The notes: generated by a model not told the origin, from the sequence alone. A DNA stretch of 64,000 nt from Okibacterium fritillariae (GCF_900167575.1 NZ_FUZP01000001.1:1116001-1180000), one strand, 5' to 3'. Counted from the stretch's first letter, positions 43,385 through 52,002 are shown. Numbers and translations: made by a program.

Positions 43385-44902
43385 TTATTCGCCCGCTCGC
43401 GCATTCATGTCATCGACAATCTGCTCGCTCATTCGAGAGTTCGGGTGGTCATCGGTCGTGTCAGCGGCCCGCGACCGAACATCTTCGGGGATGCGCCCGT
43501 CATGCTCACGGGGCGCAACGACTGAATCGTCGTCCTTGGAGTGCTCTATGGGCTCGTCCGTGCTGTGCGCGATGAGTTCATACGCGGTCGCCTTGCGCGT
43601 CGGCTCGTCGATGACGGTGAGCTGCGGAATGATCTTCGTTTCGTCGAGCGCCGAGAGCTTCCGTGCACTCGGCAACACCTGACGTTCGAGCGACCCGACG
43701 AACCCGTTGTAATCCTTCACGCTGCGTTCGAGCGAGCGCCCCAGCTTGTCGATGTGGGTCGCGGTCGTGGCGAGCCGCCCGTGCAGTTCGCGCGACAGGT
43801 CGAACAGCTGCTTCGCCTCGGCCGTGAGCACGTCTTGCTGCCAGCTGAACGCGACGGTCTTCAGTACCGACCACAGCGTGACGGGGGAGGCCAGCGCCAC
43901 CCGCTTCGAGAAGGCAAACTCCAACAGCGACGGGTCGCTTTCGAGCGCCGACGAGATGAGCGACTCGCTCGGGATGAACGCGATCACGAGTTCGGGGGAG
44001 GAGGGAAGCCCCTGCCAGTAGGTCTTGCTGCCGAGCGCGACGATGTGCTCGCGCACGGCCTTCACGTGGGCGGCGAGGAGGGTGTGGCGGCGCGCCTGCT
44101 CGGCGGCCGAGGCATCCATGCGGATGCTCGTGGCCTCGAGGTAGGCGGTGAACGGAACCTTGGCGTCGACCGCGATGTTCTTGCCACCGGGAAGGTGCAC
44201 GACCATATCGGGCCGACCGGCCCCGGCGTCGGTGACGATATTCGACTGCAGGTCGAAGTCGACGCGCTCGATCAGCCCGGCGGCCTCGACGACGCGTCGC
44301 AGCTGCGTCTCGCCCCACACGCCACGCGTGTTGTTGGCGCGCAACGCCGACGCGAGCGTCTCGGCCGTCGACCGCAGGCGCTCCTCTGACTCGGTGGCCG
44401 AGCGCAGCTGCTCGCTGATCTGCCCGTGCTGCGCGCTGCGCTGCTCTTCGAGCTCGGCAACCTTGCGCTGCATGGCCGCAAGCGTCTCGTTGACCGGCGC
44501 GAGGGCCTGCAGCACGCGGCTCTCGGCGCGCTCCTTCTCGGCCTGCTCGAGCCGCTCGGCGCGGTGACGGTCGACCAGCTCGCGGTATTGCTCCTGGGCG
44601 GCACCCAACTGCTCGTCGAGCGCCGACATCGTCGCTTGTGCCGCCGCCAGTTGCTCGCGCAACGCGCCGCGCCGCTCGGACTCCTCGGTGAGCACCCGCT
44701 GGATCTCGGCGGCGTGTCGGGCCTCGAGAACGGAGGCTGCGGCATCCGCTTCGATGCTGCCGTCGCTGGCCGAGCCGTAACGACCGCCGGCCCCGAAACG
44801 CCCACCGCTGCGGCCCAAAACAGAGGCGAGCACGAGACCCAGCACGACACCGAGAACGGCGCCCGCGAGCAGGCCGAGGATGAGTGCGATGAGGGGGTCC
44901 AT
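43385..44902 (-). CDS. rmuC: DNA recombination protein RmuC
   Basis: 505 residues. One N-terminal helix (LIALILGLLAGAVLGVVLGL) is followed by about 150 residues of coiled coil. The RmuC nuclease-like core follows, with RGVWGETQLRRVVEAAGL, RPDMVVHLPGGKNIAVDAKVP (split) and FIPSESLISSALE. The PD-(D/E)XK-like core includes the DAKV lysine. RmuC limits inversions between short inverted repeats. It ends in an acidic tail. ATG 44902 has no clear ribosome binding site. Confidence 0.9.
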   Translation of the reverse strand: MDPLIALILGLLAGAVLGVVLGLVLASVLGRSGGRFGAGGRYGSASDGSIEADAAASVLEARHAAEIQRVLTEESERRGALREQLAAAQATMSALDEQLGAAQEQYRELVDRHRAERLEQAEKERAESRVLQALAPVNETLAAMQRKVAELEEQRSAQHGQISEQLRSATESEERLRSTAETLASALRANNTRGVWGETQLRRVVEAAGLIERVDFDLQSNIVTDAGAGRPDMVVHLPGGKNIAVDAKVPFTAYLEATSIRMDASAAEQARRHTLLAAHVKAVREHIVALGSKTYWQGLPSSPELVIAFIPSESLISSALESDPSLLEFAFSKRVALASPVTLWSVLKTVAFSWQQDVLTAEAKQLFDLSRELHGRLATTATHIDKLGRSLERSVKDYNGFVGSLERQVLPSARKLSALDETKIIPQLTVIDEPTRKATAYELIAHSTDEPIEHSKDDDSVVAPREHDGRIPEDVRSRAADTTDDHPNSRMSEQIVDDMNARAGE

Positions 44903-45004
44903 GGGTGAAGCATCCCAGCCACCACCGACATCGGCGGGGAGGTGGGCGCGCGTCGGGCGACGGCGGCGGACGTCATGCGGCAATCACCGGTACGATAGAC
45001 CCCC

Positions 45005-46078
45005 GTGGCTCTCACTATCGGAATCGTCGGACTTCCCAATGTCGGCAAATCGACCCTCTTCAACGCGCTGACCAAGAACTCGGTGCTCGCGGCGAACTAC
45101 CCGTTCGCCACGATCGAGCCGAACGTGGGTGTGGTGAACCTGCCCGACCCGCGCCTCGACAAGCTCGCCGAGATCTTCGGCTCCGAGCGCATCATGCCCG
45201 CGACCGTGTCGTTCGTCGACATCGCCGGCATCGTGCGCGGGGCCAGCGAAGGTGAGGGCCTGGGCAACCAGTTCCTCGCGAACATCCGCGAGGCCGACGC
45301 CATCGCCCAGGTCGTGCGCGGCTTCAGCGACAGCGACGTCGTGCACGTCGACGGTGCGGTCAACCCGGCCAGCGACATGGAGACCATCAACACCGAGCTC
45401 GTGCTCGCCGACCTCCAGACCCTCGAAAAGGCCGAGGCGCGCTTCGAGAAAGAGGTCAAGGGCAAGAAGCTCGAGCCCATCGTTCTCGAAACGGCGAAGG
45501 CCGCTCGCGAATACCTCGACACCGGCAAGCCCCTCTCGTCGTCCACCATCGACCTGGCCCCGGTGCGTGAGCTCGGCCTCCTCACGGCCAAGCCCTTCAT
45601 CTACGTCTTCAACGTGGACGAGCCCATCCTGCAAGACGCCGCCAAACTGGATGAACTCGCCGCCCTGGTCGCGCCCGCCAAGGCCGTCTTCCTCGACGCC
45701 AAACTCGAATCCGAGCTCATCGACCTCGACGAGGCGGATGCCGCAGAAATGCTCGAATCCACCGGCCAGACCGAGTCCGGCCTCGACCAGCTCGCCCGCA
45801 TCGGTTTCGCCACGCTCGGCCTGCAGACCTACCTCACGGCTGGCCCGAAAGAGTCGCGCGCCTGGACGATCCCGCAGGGTGCCAAGGCCCCCCAGGCCGC
45901 CGGCGTCATCCACACGGACTTCGAAAAGGGCTTCATCAAGGCCGAGGTCATCTCCTTCGACGACCTCGTCGAGACCGGCTCGGTCGCCGAGGCCCGCTCT
46001 AAGGGCAAGGCCCGCATGGAAGGCAAGGACTACACCATGCAGGATGGCGACGTGGTGGAGTTCCGCTTCAACGTTTAG
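45005..46078 (+). CDS. ychF: YchF/OLA1-type redox-regulated ATPase
   Basis: 357 residues. Obg-superfamily P-loop protein: G1 GLPNVGKST, G3-region FVDIAGIVRGASEGEGLGN, and the non-standard G4 FNVDE which makes YchF prefer ATP. The C-terminal TGS/ubiquitin-like domain ends DGDVVEFRFNV, the typical terminus. It binds ribosomes and affects stress responses. TACGAT lies eight bases before GTG 45005, suggesting little or no leader. Divergent from rmuC. Confidence 0.95.
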   Translation: MALTIGIVGLPNVGKSTLFNALTKNSVLAANYPFATIEPNVGVVNLPDPRLDKLAEIFGSERIMPATVSFVDIAGIVRGASEGEGLGNQFLANIREADAIAQVVRGFSDSDVVHVDGAVNPASDMETINTELVLADLQTLEKAEARFEKEVKGKKLEPIVLETAKAAREYLDTGKPLSSSTIDLAPVRELGLLTAKPFIYVFNVDEPILQDAAKLDELAALVAPAKAVFLDAKLESELIDLDEADAAEMLESTGQTESGLDQLARIGFATLGLQTYLTAGPKESRAWTIPQGAKAPQAAGVIHTDFEKGFIKAEVISFDDLVETGSVAEARSKGKARMEGKDYTMQDGDVVEFRFNV

Positions 46079-46123
46079 CGGCTGGGCGTTCGACGCTCGC
46101 CTCGGCAAGCGAGACGAGCCACG

Positions 46124-46891
46124 TCAGAACAGCGGCCAGGGAACCGCCGGCATCCCACCGACGGGAGCCGGAAACCGCCCGGCCGCGCGAACCGCGGAGC
46201 ATCGAGCGGCGAGCGCGGCGATCTCTGGGGCGCTGAGCAGGTCCGCGAGGTCGTCTCCCAGGGCCCCCTGTAGCCCTTCGCTGATGCGATCGACGCCTTC
46301 GAGCTCGTCGGCGGCGAGAGGGTCTCCCAGCCATCCCCAGAGAACCGTGCGCAACTTGTAGTCGCGGTGGAAGGTCAGCCCGTGATCGACGCCGTGGCGG
46401 TGGCCGTCCGGCAGGGCAAGGATGTGGTCACCCTTGCGGTCGGCGTTGTTGACCACCAGGTCGAACACGGCCATGCGCCGAAGTGCCACGGTGTCTTCAT
46501 GAATGAGGGTGACCGGCTGGTCGTCCTCGTCGACCCCCTCCAGAACGCGCTTCCAGCCGAACTCCGGCTCCTGCCCAGCCCCGATGAGGTCGACGGCGGT
46601 GTGGTCGGCATCCGTTTCCTGCCAGAGCTGAACCATGCCTTCGCCGAAGGGGCCGTCGCGCAGCCAGGTGTGCGGCACGATATCCCAGCCGAAGGCCTGC
46701 GACACCCGGTAAGCGGCCACCTCCCGGTGCGCCAGGCAGCCGTCGGGGAAGTCCCATAGCGGACTCTCCCCGGCTATCGGCTTGTAGACGACGCTCACGT
46801 CGCCGATGCTTCCGAGGAACGTGGCGTTGGACGCCGTCCTGATGCGGCCGACGACCTTCAGCTCGGTGGTCATCAGGTCTGTTGTCGACAT
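46124..46891 (-). CDS. SCO1664 family protein (PI3/PI4-kinase-like fold)
   Basis: 255 residues. Kinase-like features include VSVVYKPIAGESPLWDFPDG (putative ATP-binding lysine), LAHREVAAYRVSQAFGWDIVP and a catalytic-loop-like VNNADRKGDHIL followed by HGVDHGLTFH. The family always travels with DUF3090 and a phosphomutase-like protein in actinobacteria (Rv2133c-Rv2135c region in M. tuberculosis). The start ATG overlaps the DUF3090 stop in a TGATG. Substrate unknown. Confidence 0.88.
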   Translation of the reverse strand: MSTTDLMTTELKVVGRIRTASNATFLGSIGDVSVVYKPIAGESPLWDFPDGCLAHREVAAYRVSQAFGWDIVPHTWLRDGPFGEGMVQLWQETDADHTAVDLIGAGQEPEFGWKRVLEGVDEDDQPVTLIHEDTVALRRMAVFDLVVNNADRKGDHILALPDGHRHGVDHGLTFHRDYKLRTVLWGWLGDPLAADELEGVDRISEGLQGALGDDLADLLSAPEIAALAARCSAVRAAGRFPAPVGGMPAVPWPLF

Positions 46892-47451
46892 CAGACCTCG
46901 GGAAGCGTGCAGATGTGACCGTCGGGGTCCACCGGGTAGCCGCAGATCGGGCACGCCGGGCGCCCGGCTCCCACGATCTCCCTGGTGCGGTTGGCGAATG
47001 CACGGGCGGTGCCCACGGGCATCCGCAGCACGAGCATTTCGTCCTCGGGAGCGCTGTCCTCGGCAAGCATCCGGACGGCGTCGTCAAACACTGCATCGTC
47101 GTCGGCGAGAGGGTAGGCCTCGATGACGACCTGGGCAGTCGACGGGTCCCAACCGAGGTTGATGGCGCCGGTGCGGAAGTGCTCCTCGACGGGATCGAGC
47201 TGATCGTTGTCGACGAGCTCCGGGGGAGTGCCAGCGGGCACGCTGAACGGGTTGCCCTCGACGGTGATGAGCTGGTCGAGGATCTCGTCGATCATGTCCG
47301 CGAGCAGGGCCGACTGCTGCTTCTCGAGGGCGACGCACATCAGCCTCGTTCCCGAGCGCACCTGCAGGTAGAAGGTGCGGGCCCCGGGCGGGCCGACGGT
47401 GCCGATGACGGCTCGGTCGGGCCAATCGAACTCGTGAACACGTAGAGGCAT
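46891..47451 (-). CDS. DUF3090 family protein with C-terminal zinc-finger-like motif
   Basis: 186 residues. It begins MPLRVHEFDWPDRAVIGTVG and ends with CPICGYPVDPDGHIC, a CxxC...C pattern that may bind a metal. No enzyme motif is recognised. It is the middle gene of the conserved trio with a phosphomutase-like protein and the SCO1664 protein; nine bases separate it from the former. Confidence 0.9.
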   Translation of the reverse strand: MPLRVHEFDWPDRAVIGTVGPPGARTFYLQVRSGTRLMCVALEKQQSALLADMIDEILDQLITVEGNPFSVPAGTPPELVDNDQLDPVEEHFRTGAINLGWDPSTAQVVIEAYPLADDDAVFDDAVRMLAEDSAPEDEMLVLRMPVGTARAFANRTREIVGAGRPACPICGYPVDPDGHICTLPEV

Positions 47452-47460
47452 GTCAGTAGC

Positions 47461-48168
47461 CTAAGCGTCTCTGGTCGACGGCGCGCTGTGCCCGGTGCCG
47501 CCACCGACCGGTGCATCGCCGGAGCGGATGCCCTTCGCCAGCCACGACAGGTCGCCCGCCTCTGTGTTGGTCGCGTAGACGCTCGGCCGACCGGCGCCGT
47601 AGCGCACGATTGATACGGATGCCGGGCCCACGTTGATGCGTTGGAACAGGTCGAGGTGCATACCGAGCGCGTCGGCGAGAATCGACTTGATGATGTCGCC
47701 GTGGCTGACCGCGACCCAGACGGCCTCGGGCCCGTGCTCGGCTTCGACGGCTGCATCGTGCCGGCGGATCGCTGCCACCGACCGGGCCTGCATCGCCGCC
47801 ATGGATTCACCACCGGGAAAAGTGACCGCGGATGGTTGCGATTGCACCACCGACCACAGGTCCTCGGTCGCGAGCTCGGAGAGCGTGCGGCCCTGCCACT
47901 GCCCGTAGTCGCACTCGGTGAGATCAGGATCAACCGACGTGTGCGGTGTGCCCGCCTGACGCTCGATGATGTACTCGGCCGTCTGCTGACAACGCTCGAG
48001 AGGGCTTGCCACCACCGCGACCAGTGGAACGGCCGTGAGCCGCGTTCCGGTCAGAGCGGCTTGGTCGCGGCCGATCTGGTCAAGACCGACGCCCGCGGCC
48101 CTCCCCGCCAGCAGCCCAGCGGCATTTGCTGTGGTGCGGCCGTGCCGCACGAGAAGAACCGTTGCCAT
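47461..48168 (-). CDS. MSMEG_4193 family histidine phosphatase (putative phosphomutase)
   Basis: 235 residues. Histidine phosphatase superfamily: LLVRHGRTTANAAGLL carries the nucleophile His9, SPLERCQQTAEYI the second arginine, and VSHGDIIKSILADALG the second catalytic His. It is first in the trio with DUF3090 and SCO1664 proteins. Members are annotated as phosphomutases without a proven substrate. Confidence 0.92.
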   Translation of the reverse strand: MATVLLVRHGRTTANAAGLLAGRAAGVGLDQIGRDQAALTGTRLTAVPLVAVVASPLERCQQTAEYIIERQAGTPHTSVDPDLTECDYGQWQGRTLSELATEDLWSVVQSQPSAVTFPGGESMAAMQARSVAAIRRHDAAVEAEHGPEAVWVAVSHGDIIKSILADALGMHLDLFQRINVGPASVSIVRYGAGRPSVYATNTEAGDLSWLAKGIRSGDAPVGGGTGHSAPSTRDA

Positions 48169-48193
48169 CCGGCAAGCCTAACCACCTCGGACG

Positions 48194-48403
48194 ATGGCGC
48201 TGCGTCAGTCATCTGACAGGCGAGCGGAACTCCGGGACCTGAGGGTGCCGCCCGGGGATAGGCTCGAGCAGGTCTCAGCTGACCGTCGTGGTGAGCGCAG
48301 CATCCGAATTAATGATCAGTGGCGCCTGTGCTTCCTATGGAGTCCTGCGGGCCCGACCGATGTTGAGATCACCGACTACCGCGCCAGAAGGAGTGAAGGA
48401 TGA
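48194..48403 (+). pseudogene. higB: 5'-truncated HigB-type (RelE superfamily) toxin
   Basis: The 69-residue product matches only the C-terminal part of HigB toxins: ELRDLRVPPGDRLEQVSADR, then GERSIRINDQWRLCF and VEITDY. Full-length members run to about 90 residues and have an N-terminal helical part that is missing here; the frame meets a stop at 48079-48081 or nearer and no other frame supplies it. The 5' end abuts the phosphomutase gene. It overlaps higA by four bases. Probably a decayed toxin with a retained antitoxin. Confidence 0.65.
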
Positions 48404-48690
48404 GCACCTCGACTCATCCCGGGGAGATCCTCCTTGAGGAGTTCATAATCCCACTGGGTACGACTCAGAACGCTCTCGCCGCTGCGATCCATATTCCGCC
48501 CCGTCGCATCAACGAGATAGTCCACGGGAAGCGAGGCATCACTGTGGACGCGGCACTGCGCCTGTCGCGCGCACTGGGAACGACGCCAGAATTTTGGCTC
48601 GATCTACAGAGCCACTTCGATCTCGTCGCAGCGAAAGACCGCCTCGAAGGGCAGGACAAGATCAATCTGCTTCGGCAGGTCACCGTCTGA
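48400..48690 (+). CDS. higA: HigA family antitoxin
   Basis: 96 residues, apparently intact. HigA hallmarks: HPGEILLEEFIIPLG, the helix-turn-helix QNALAAAIHIPPRRINEIVHGKR (split) and FWLDLQSHFDLVAAKD. HigA neutralises HigB and represses its own operon by DNA binding. The partner toxin upstream is truncated, so the antitoxin may now act only as a repressor or protect against a related toxin. Base composition is lower in GC than the flanking trio. Confidence 0.9.
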   Translation: MSTSTHPGEILLEEFIIPLGTTQNALAAAIHIPPRRINEIVHGKRGITVDAALRLSRALGTTPEFWLDLQSHFDLVAAKDRLEGQDKINLLRQVTV

Positions 48691-48744
48691 CGATGACACG
48701 GGAATGGAGGCCCGCACTCGCCGTCCGTTCGCCTCGTAGAACCA

Positions 48745-48993
48745 GTGTTTTTGATTACATTGAACCCAAACGTCGAATTTGGGGGAGCTTTGGATCAAGC
48801 ATTTGCGGGGTTCGGACTGTTGTGGATCGCTGCATGGTCCGTCTTGTTTTTCTGGCTGTTGTTTGTCGTTGTTCGCGCAGCCGTTCGGCGAGGCCTAGCA
48901 GATCATTACAAGACCGTCAGGTGGTATGAGAAGACTGGTGAGTGGCATTCCTACTCCACAAAGAAAGAGCCACCTCGAGCGTTCGACGAGTGA
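48745..48993 (+). CDS. Small hypothetical membrane protein in the low-GC island
   Basis: About 82 residues from GTG 48745: one strong helix (LLWIAAWSVLFFWLLFVVVRA), then a basic, aromatic tail (DHYKTVRWYEKTGEWHSYST). Codons use A and T at third positions far more than neighbours, indicating foreign origin. The start is uncertain; GGGGGAG at 48781-48787 is too close to TTG 48790 to decide. No family recognised. Confidence 0.5.
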   Translation: MFLITLNPNVEFGGALDQAFAGFGLLWIAAWSVLFFWLLFVVVRAAVRRGLADHYKTVRWYEKTGEWHSYSTKKEPPRAFDE

Positions 48994-49106
48994 GTAGATC
49001 GGGTCTGATGAGAAGTTTGAAGATTTCGTCTGGTTTCGTTGTCGCCGCTCAGCGAGTGTGTCGTCGGGGCGATTCCCGCATGGTGTCTCCCTTATAGGCT
49101 CTCGTT

Positions 49107-49862
49107 ATGTGGCCCCGAAGAACGTCGGTGATCGAATACCTCTACGTTTCGAAGTCGAAGCTGGAGGCTTTGGAGGAGCGCGGCAAACGGTTCAGCAAGG
49201 ATGCGATGACCATCGGGTTGCCGTCGTCGCTTGCAACAGCTCATGCGTCCTTCAAATCGACTCAGGGGAATGAGGCAGTGGCAAGACTCCGACGGTTGGA
49301 GAGCGCTTTCGGGGTGATTCCTAGTTTCGAAGCGCGGACGAATGCTGAGCGCGACTGGGTCGGCTACTCCGGCCGAATGCGCTGGGCGACCATGTATCGG
49401 GATTCTGGGCGCGACGGTGAAGATGAAGTGGCTGTATTCACGTCCGCAAATCCGACACCGCCCGGGCAAACAAGGTTGGTCCTACTCGGATCCACGCAAC
49501 ACCTACTCACCGAGACCAGATCGGTTGGCCGGATGGGGTCAAGCAGTGACGCGCTCTACGACCTCGTTAGGCGCCCCTCGCTGATTGACCTCCAAGGTGT
49601 AGAACTTCCCCGTTCAGCGGTGGATGCCGCTAGACATTTGAGCCGCATCCTTGATGACGATGGGCCCAGATGGCAGTTCGCTCCGCTTGAGGGCATAGCA
49701 AGAGTGCTTCACATATTCGATGACGGTCTTGCGGAGCGAACGGTGATTGCAACTCCGCTCTTCGTGCGGATCGGCGAACCTGGTGGTAAGCAGTCTCGAC
49801 GACGCGCTGCTCGTCAGGCCAGCGATGTCAAAAAGTTTGGCACGTCTTATATGGGTCGCTGA
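49107..49862 (+). CDS. Hypothetical protein, possibly DUF7019/SAVMC3_10250-like
   Basis: 251 residues. It opens with a YLYVSKSKLEALEER strand-helix pattern that recalls poorly known actinobacterial families (DUF7019, SAVMC3_10250); the match is from memory and unsure. Other features are WVGYSGRMRWATMY, RLVLLGSTQHLL and a basic C-terminus (GGKQSRRRAARQASDVKK). No signal peptide or membrane helix. TATAGG ends eight bases before the ATG, suggesting a leaderless mRNA. GC is visibly lower (34 of 60 at 49141-49200). A canonical terminator follows. Confidence 0.7.
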   Translation: MWPRRTSVIEYLYVSKSKLEALEERGKRFSKDAMTIGLPSSLATAHASFKSTQGNEAVARLRRLESAFGVIPSFEARTNAERDWVGYSGRMRWATMYRDSGRDGEDEVAVFTSANPTPPGQTRLVLLGSTQHLLTETRSVGRMGSSSDALYDLVRRPSLIDLQGVELPRSAVDAARHLSRILDDDGPRWQFAPLEGIARVLHIFDDGLAERTVIATPLFVRIGEPGGKQSRRRAARQASDVKKFGTSYMGR

Positions 49863-49938
49863 TCTGACGCGACACCACCCTCGCACTGGGGTGTTGGCGG
49901 GGGAACGGCGGGCCGCCACAATGATGATGATTAGACGC

Positions 49939-49982
49939 AGCGCTCCCTCTTAGCCGCCCCCGGTGAGAGGGAGCGCTTTTTT
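49939..49982 (+). terminator. Canonical intrinsic terminator
   Basis: AGCGCTCCCTCT (49939-49950) pairs perfectly with AGAGGGAGCGCT (49966-49977), followed by a run of six T from 49977. It ends the low-GC island. Confidence 0.85.
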
Positions 49983-50010
49983 GTGCGCCGGCGCGTGCGG
50001 CGGGCGGGCG

Positions 50011-50682
50011 CTAGTCGGCGAACTCCGGCGGCCAGACGACGCGGAAGCGTTCGAGGACGATCTCGTCGTCTTCCGACCACTCGACGCCGCGGGCCGCGCA
50101 CGTGCGCTCCCAGTAGCGGCGGTGTTCGCGGCGCCAACTGGCGAGGGTGCGATCGTCTTCGCCCTCGTCGTAGGCGAAGGCCTCGTCGACCTCGTTGAAC
50201 GTGGCAAGGCGCAGTTCGGTGCTGCGCATGATGATGGCGGGATGGCCGCGGCCATCGCACGCGATCCAGTGCGAGCCGATGCGCGGCAGCTGGTCGCCGT
50301 CGGCGTGGAATGCGGTGGCGAGTTCGGCGGTGGCGCGTTTCGCCCCGTGGGTGACCTCGCGCAGCAGGGCGTCGGCGAGGCGCGGGGAGTCGCCGAACGA
50401 CTCGACCGTGTAGTCGGGGGCGACGCGCACGACATCCGGGTGGGCTGTCGCATAGGCGGCCCAGAAGGCGTCGGCGGCGGCGCGGTCAGGTGCCGGAAGG
50501 GAGGTGCCGACGGGACCCGCGGCGGCGGAAGGCGAGGCGGGTGTGGCTGCGGGGGTGACCGGCGCTGAGGAGCTGTCGGCAGCCGACGAAGCGGCTCCAT
50601 CGGTGGAGGCGGCTGCAGTGAAGGAAACGGCGGCGCCGGAGGGGTGGTCGGCGGCTGGAGGTGTGGTGTCGGCGGGCGTCAT
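50011..50682 (-). CDS. ASCH domain protein
   Basis: 223 residues from ATG 50682. The first 65 are Ala/Ser/Pro-rich and look disordered. The ASCH domain follows: HGAKRATAELATAFHADGDQLP, IGSHWIACDGRGHPAIIMRST, the FNEVDEAFAYDEGEDDRTL acidic segment, and WRREHRRYWERTC. ASCH domains (PUA-like fold) bind RNA or nucleotides. The true start may be downstream, after the low-complexity part; no good ribosome binding site marks the ATG. Confidence 0.85.
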   Translation of the reverse strand: MTPADTTPPAADHPSGAAVSFTAAASTDGAASSAADSSSAPVTPAATPASPSAAAGPVGTSLPAPDRAAADAFWAAYATAHPDVVRVAPDYTVESFGDSPRLADALLREVTHGAKRATAELATAFHADGDQLPRIGSHWIACDGRGHPAIIMRSTELRLATFNEVDEAFAYDEGEDDRTLASWRREHRRYWERTCAARGVEWSEDDEIVLERFRVVWPPEFAD

Positions 50683-51030
50683 TGCGCGGCATCCATTCGT
50701 TTGTTGCGGGCAGAGGTGGCTGCAGGAGCGCAGCCTTTCAGCTTAGCGGGGCGCGGGATGCGGGGAGAAGCTCGGTCGCAGGGCCCGGCAATGGCGAAGT
50801 CCCCGTGGGCTCGGGCCGACGGGGACTTCCAGGGTGTGACGTCGATGGCCGGAAGGGCGGATCATCCCGTGCCAACTGATAACAACGATAGGAAGCGCAG
50901 GTTGCGCGCCGCTTGGACGCAACCGAAAGCTGTCCCCATGTTGCGTGAACGCGGGGTTAGTGGCGGCTGCCAATGCTCTGCGCGCGCCGACCGACACGCC
51001 TCACACACAGGCGATAAGCGGATGGACGAG
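50683..51030. other. 348-bp stretch without a supported gene; one 11-bp hairpin
   Basis: No frame here has convincing coding bias. The clearest element is a hairpin, GAAGTCCCCGT (50796-50806) with ACGGGGACTTC (50819-50829), which could terminate transcription of the TPR gene or belong to an unrecognised RNA. The segment near the ASCH gene should hold that gene's promoter. Confidence 0.5.
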
Positions 51031-51564
51031 CTAGGCGTTGCGCGGCGGCTCGAGCAGCGCGGCGTAGTTCGTGACCGAGCGCGTGTAGAGCGGCAGGGTC
51101 GGAGCGACCGCCGTGAGCAGCTGGGCGAGAGCTTCGGTCGGGCGGCCGGCGTCGTGCAGCGAGAGCGCGAGGAAGGCGGCCGGCGCGATGCCCACGATGT
51201 CGGTGACGGCGGGGTCGGAGAGGTCGAGCGTGCCGAGGAGAGTGATCGAATCATGTAGGCGGCCGACGCTGCGATAGGTGCTGGCGAGCTGCACGACGGC
51301 TTGCGGGTAGCGCGCGGCATCGAGGCCCGAGGCGAGCGCCGACTCATAGAGGGGGATCGCGTCATCCTCTTGCCCGAGCGCGTCGTGAACCGAGGCCAGC
51401 TCATAGAGCGCAGCGGATGCCGTGGCGCCGACGGATTTGTCGACGATCAGTTGCATCTCGTCGACCAGGTCGTCGCCGCGCGTCTCGTCGAAGTCCCGCC
51501 AGAACGCGTCGACGCGTTCGTCGAATGGGGATGTCGGGGGAGTCGGGGTGGGGGAGGAGGTCAT
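51031..51564 (-). CDS. Tetratricopeptide-repeat protein
   Basis: 177 residues. After a Pro/Thr-rich start and PFDERVDAFWRDFDETRGD, helical repeats follow: ASAALYELASVHDALGQEDD, AIPLYESALASGLDA, QAVVQLASTYRSVGRLHDS and AFLALSLHDAGRPTEALAQL. These fit three or four TPR hairpins, a protein-interaction scaffold. Cytoplasmic; no partner can be named from context. Confidence 0.85.
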   Translation of the reverse strand: MTSSPTPTPPTSPFDERVDAFWRDFDETRGDDLVDEMQLIVDKSVGATASAALYELASVHDALGQEDDAIPLYESALASGLDAARYPQAVVQLASTYRSVGRLHDSITLLGTLDLSDPAVTDIVGIAPAAFLALSLHDAGRPTEALAQLLTAVAPTLPLYTRSVTNYAALLEPPRNA

Positions 51565-51676
51565 GAGGCTTCCGAGCGAGAGGGGCGGGGTGAGCTACGG
51601 GGAGGGAGGGGTGCGGGTGGCGGTCGCGAGAACGGGTCGCCTTGCGCTCTCCAGCGGGTCCTTCTAGGTTAGTCCG

Positions 51677-51844
51677 ATGGTTGAAACGATGGGGTACCTC
51701 ATATCCGCCGGGCTTCTGGGCCTGACCGTGGTCTTGGTGGCCGTGTGGTTCACGGTCACGGTGAGGCGCTGCACGGGTGATCGTGGGGCCTCTACGGGGA
51801 CTTCGAGTGCCGCGCCTCGGGCCGGTCGAGGCAGCGACGCTTAG
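51677..51844 (+). CDS. Small single-pass membrane protein (55 aa)
   Basis: ATG 51677 opens 55 residues: a short start, a hydrophobic helix (LISAGLLGLTVVLVAVWFTV), then a basic Gly/Ala/Ser tail ending GRGSDA. The length of the helix and the positive-inside tail are convincing for a real membrane peptide. Ribosome binding site weak (TTAGTCCG). No family recognised. Confidence 0.5.
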   Translation: MVETMGYLISAGLLGLTVVLVAVWFTVTVRRCTGDRGASTGTSSAAPRAGRGSDA

Positions 51845-51955
51845 AAAGCCGGCAGATAATACGCACGTTCGCGTCAGGGCAGGCTTAAGGCCGAAGTACC
51901 TCCGCGTCAGAGCCGACTCGAGGCTCGTGGAACCCTGACAACAAACTCATATACA

Positions 51956-52002
51956 TGACGAAGAGGCCCACCCCGCGTTCGCGGTGGTGGGCCTCTTCGT
52001 CA
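51956..52002. terminator. Very strong hairpin between two small genes
   Basis: A 17-base arm, TGACGAAGAGGCCCACC (51956-51972), pairs perfectly with GGTGGGCCTCTTCGTCA (51986-52002). The loop contains CCGCG/CGCGG that extends the stem. It lies between the convergent 55-residue and 45-residue genes and could terminate both. Confidence 0.8.

Noticed and set aside
48711-48800. PRRTSV(F/I)(D/E)Y similarity between the frame at 48723 and the start of the 49107 protein
   Set aside because: Only about ten residues match and the first frame is not open as a gene; it may be a relic or chance.
50743-50997. 84-codon minus-strand ORF between the ASCH and TPR genes
   Set aside because: No coding bias, no ribosome binding site, and it contains the 11-bp hairpin.
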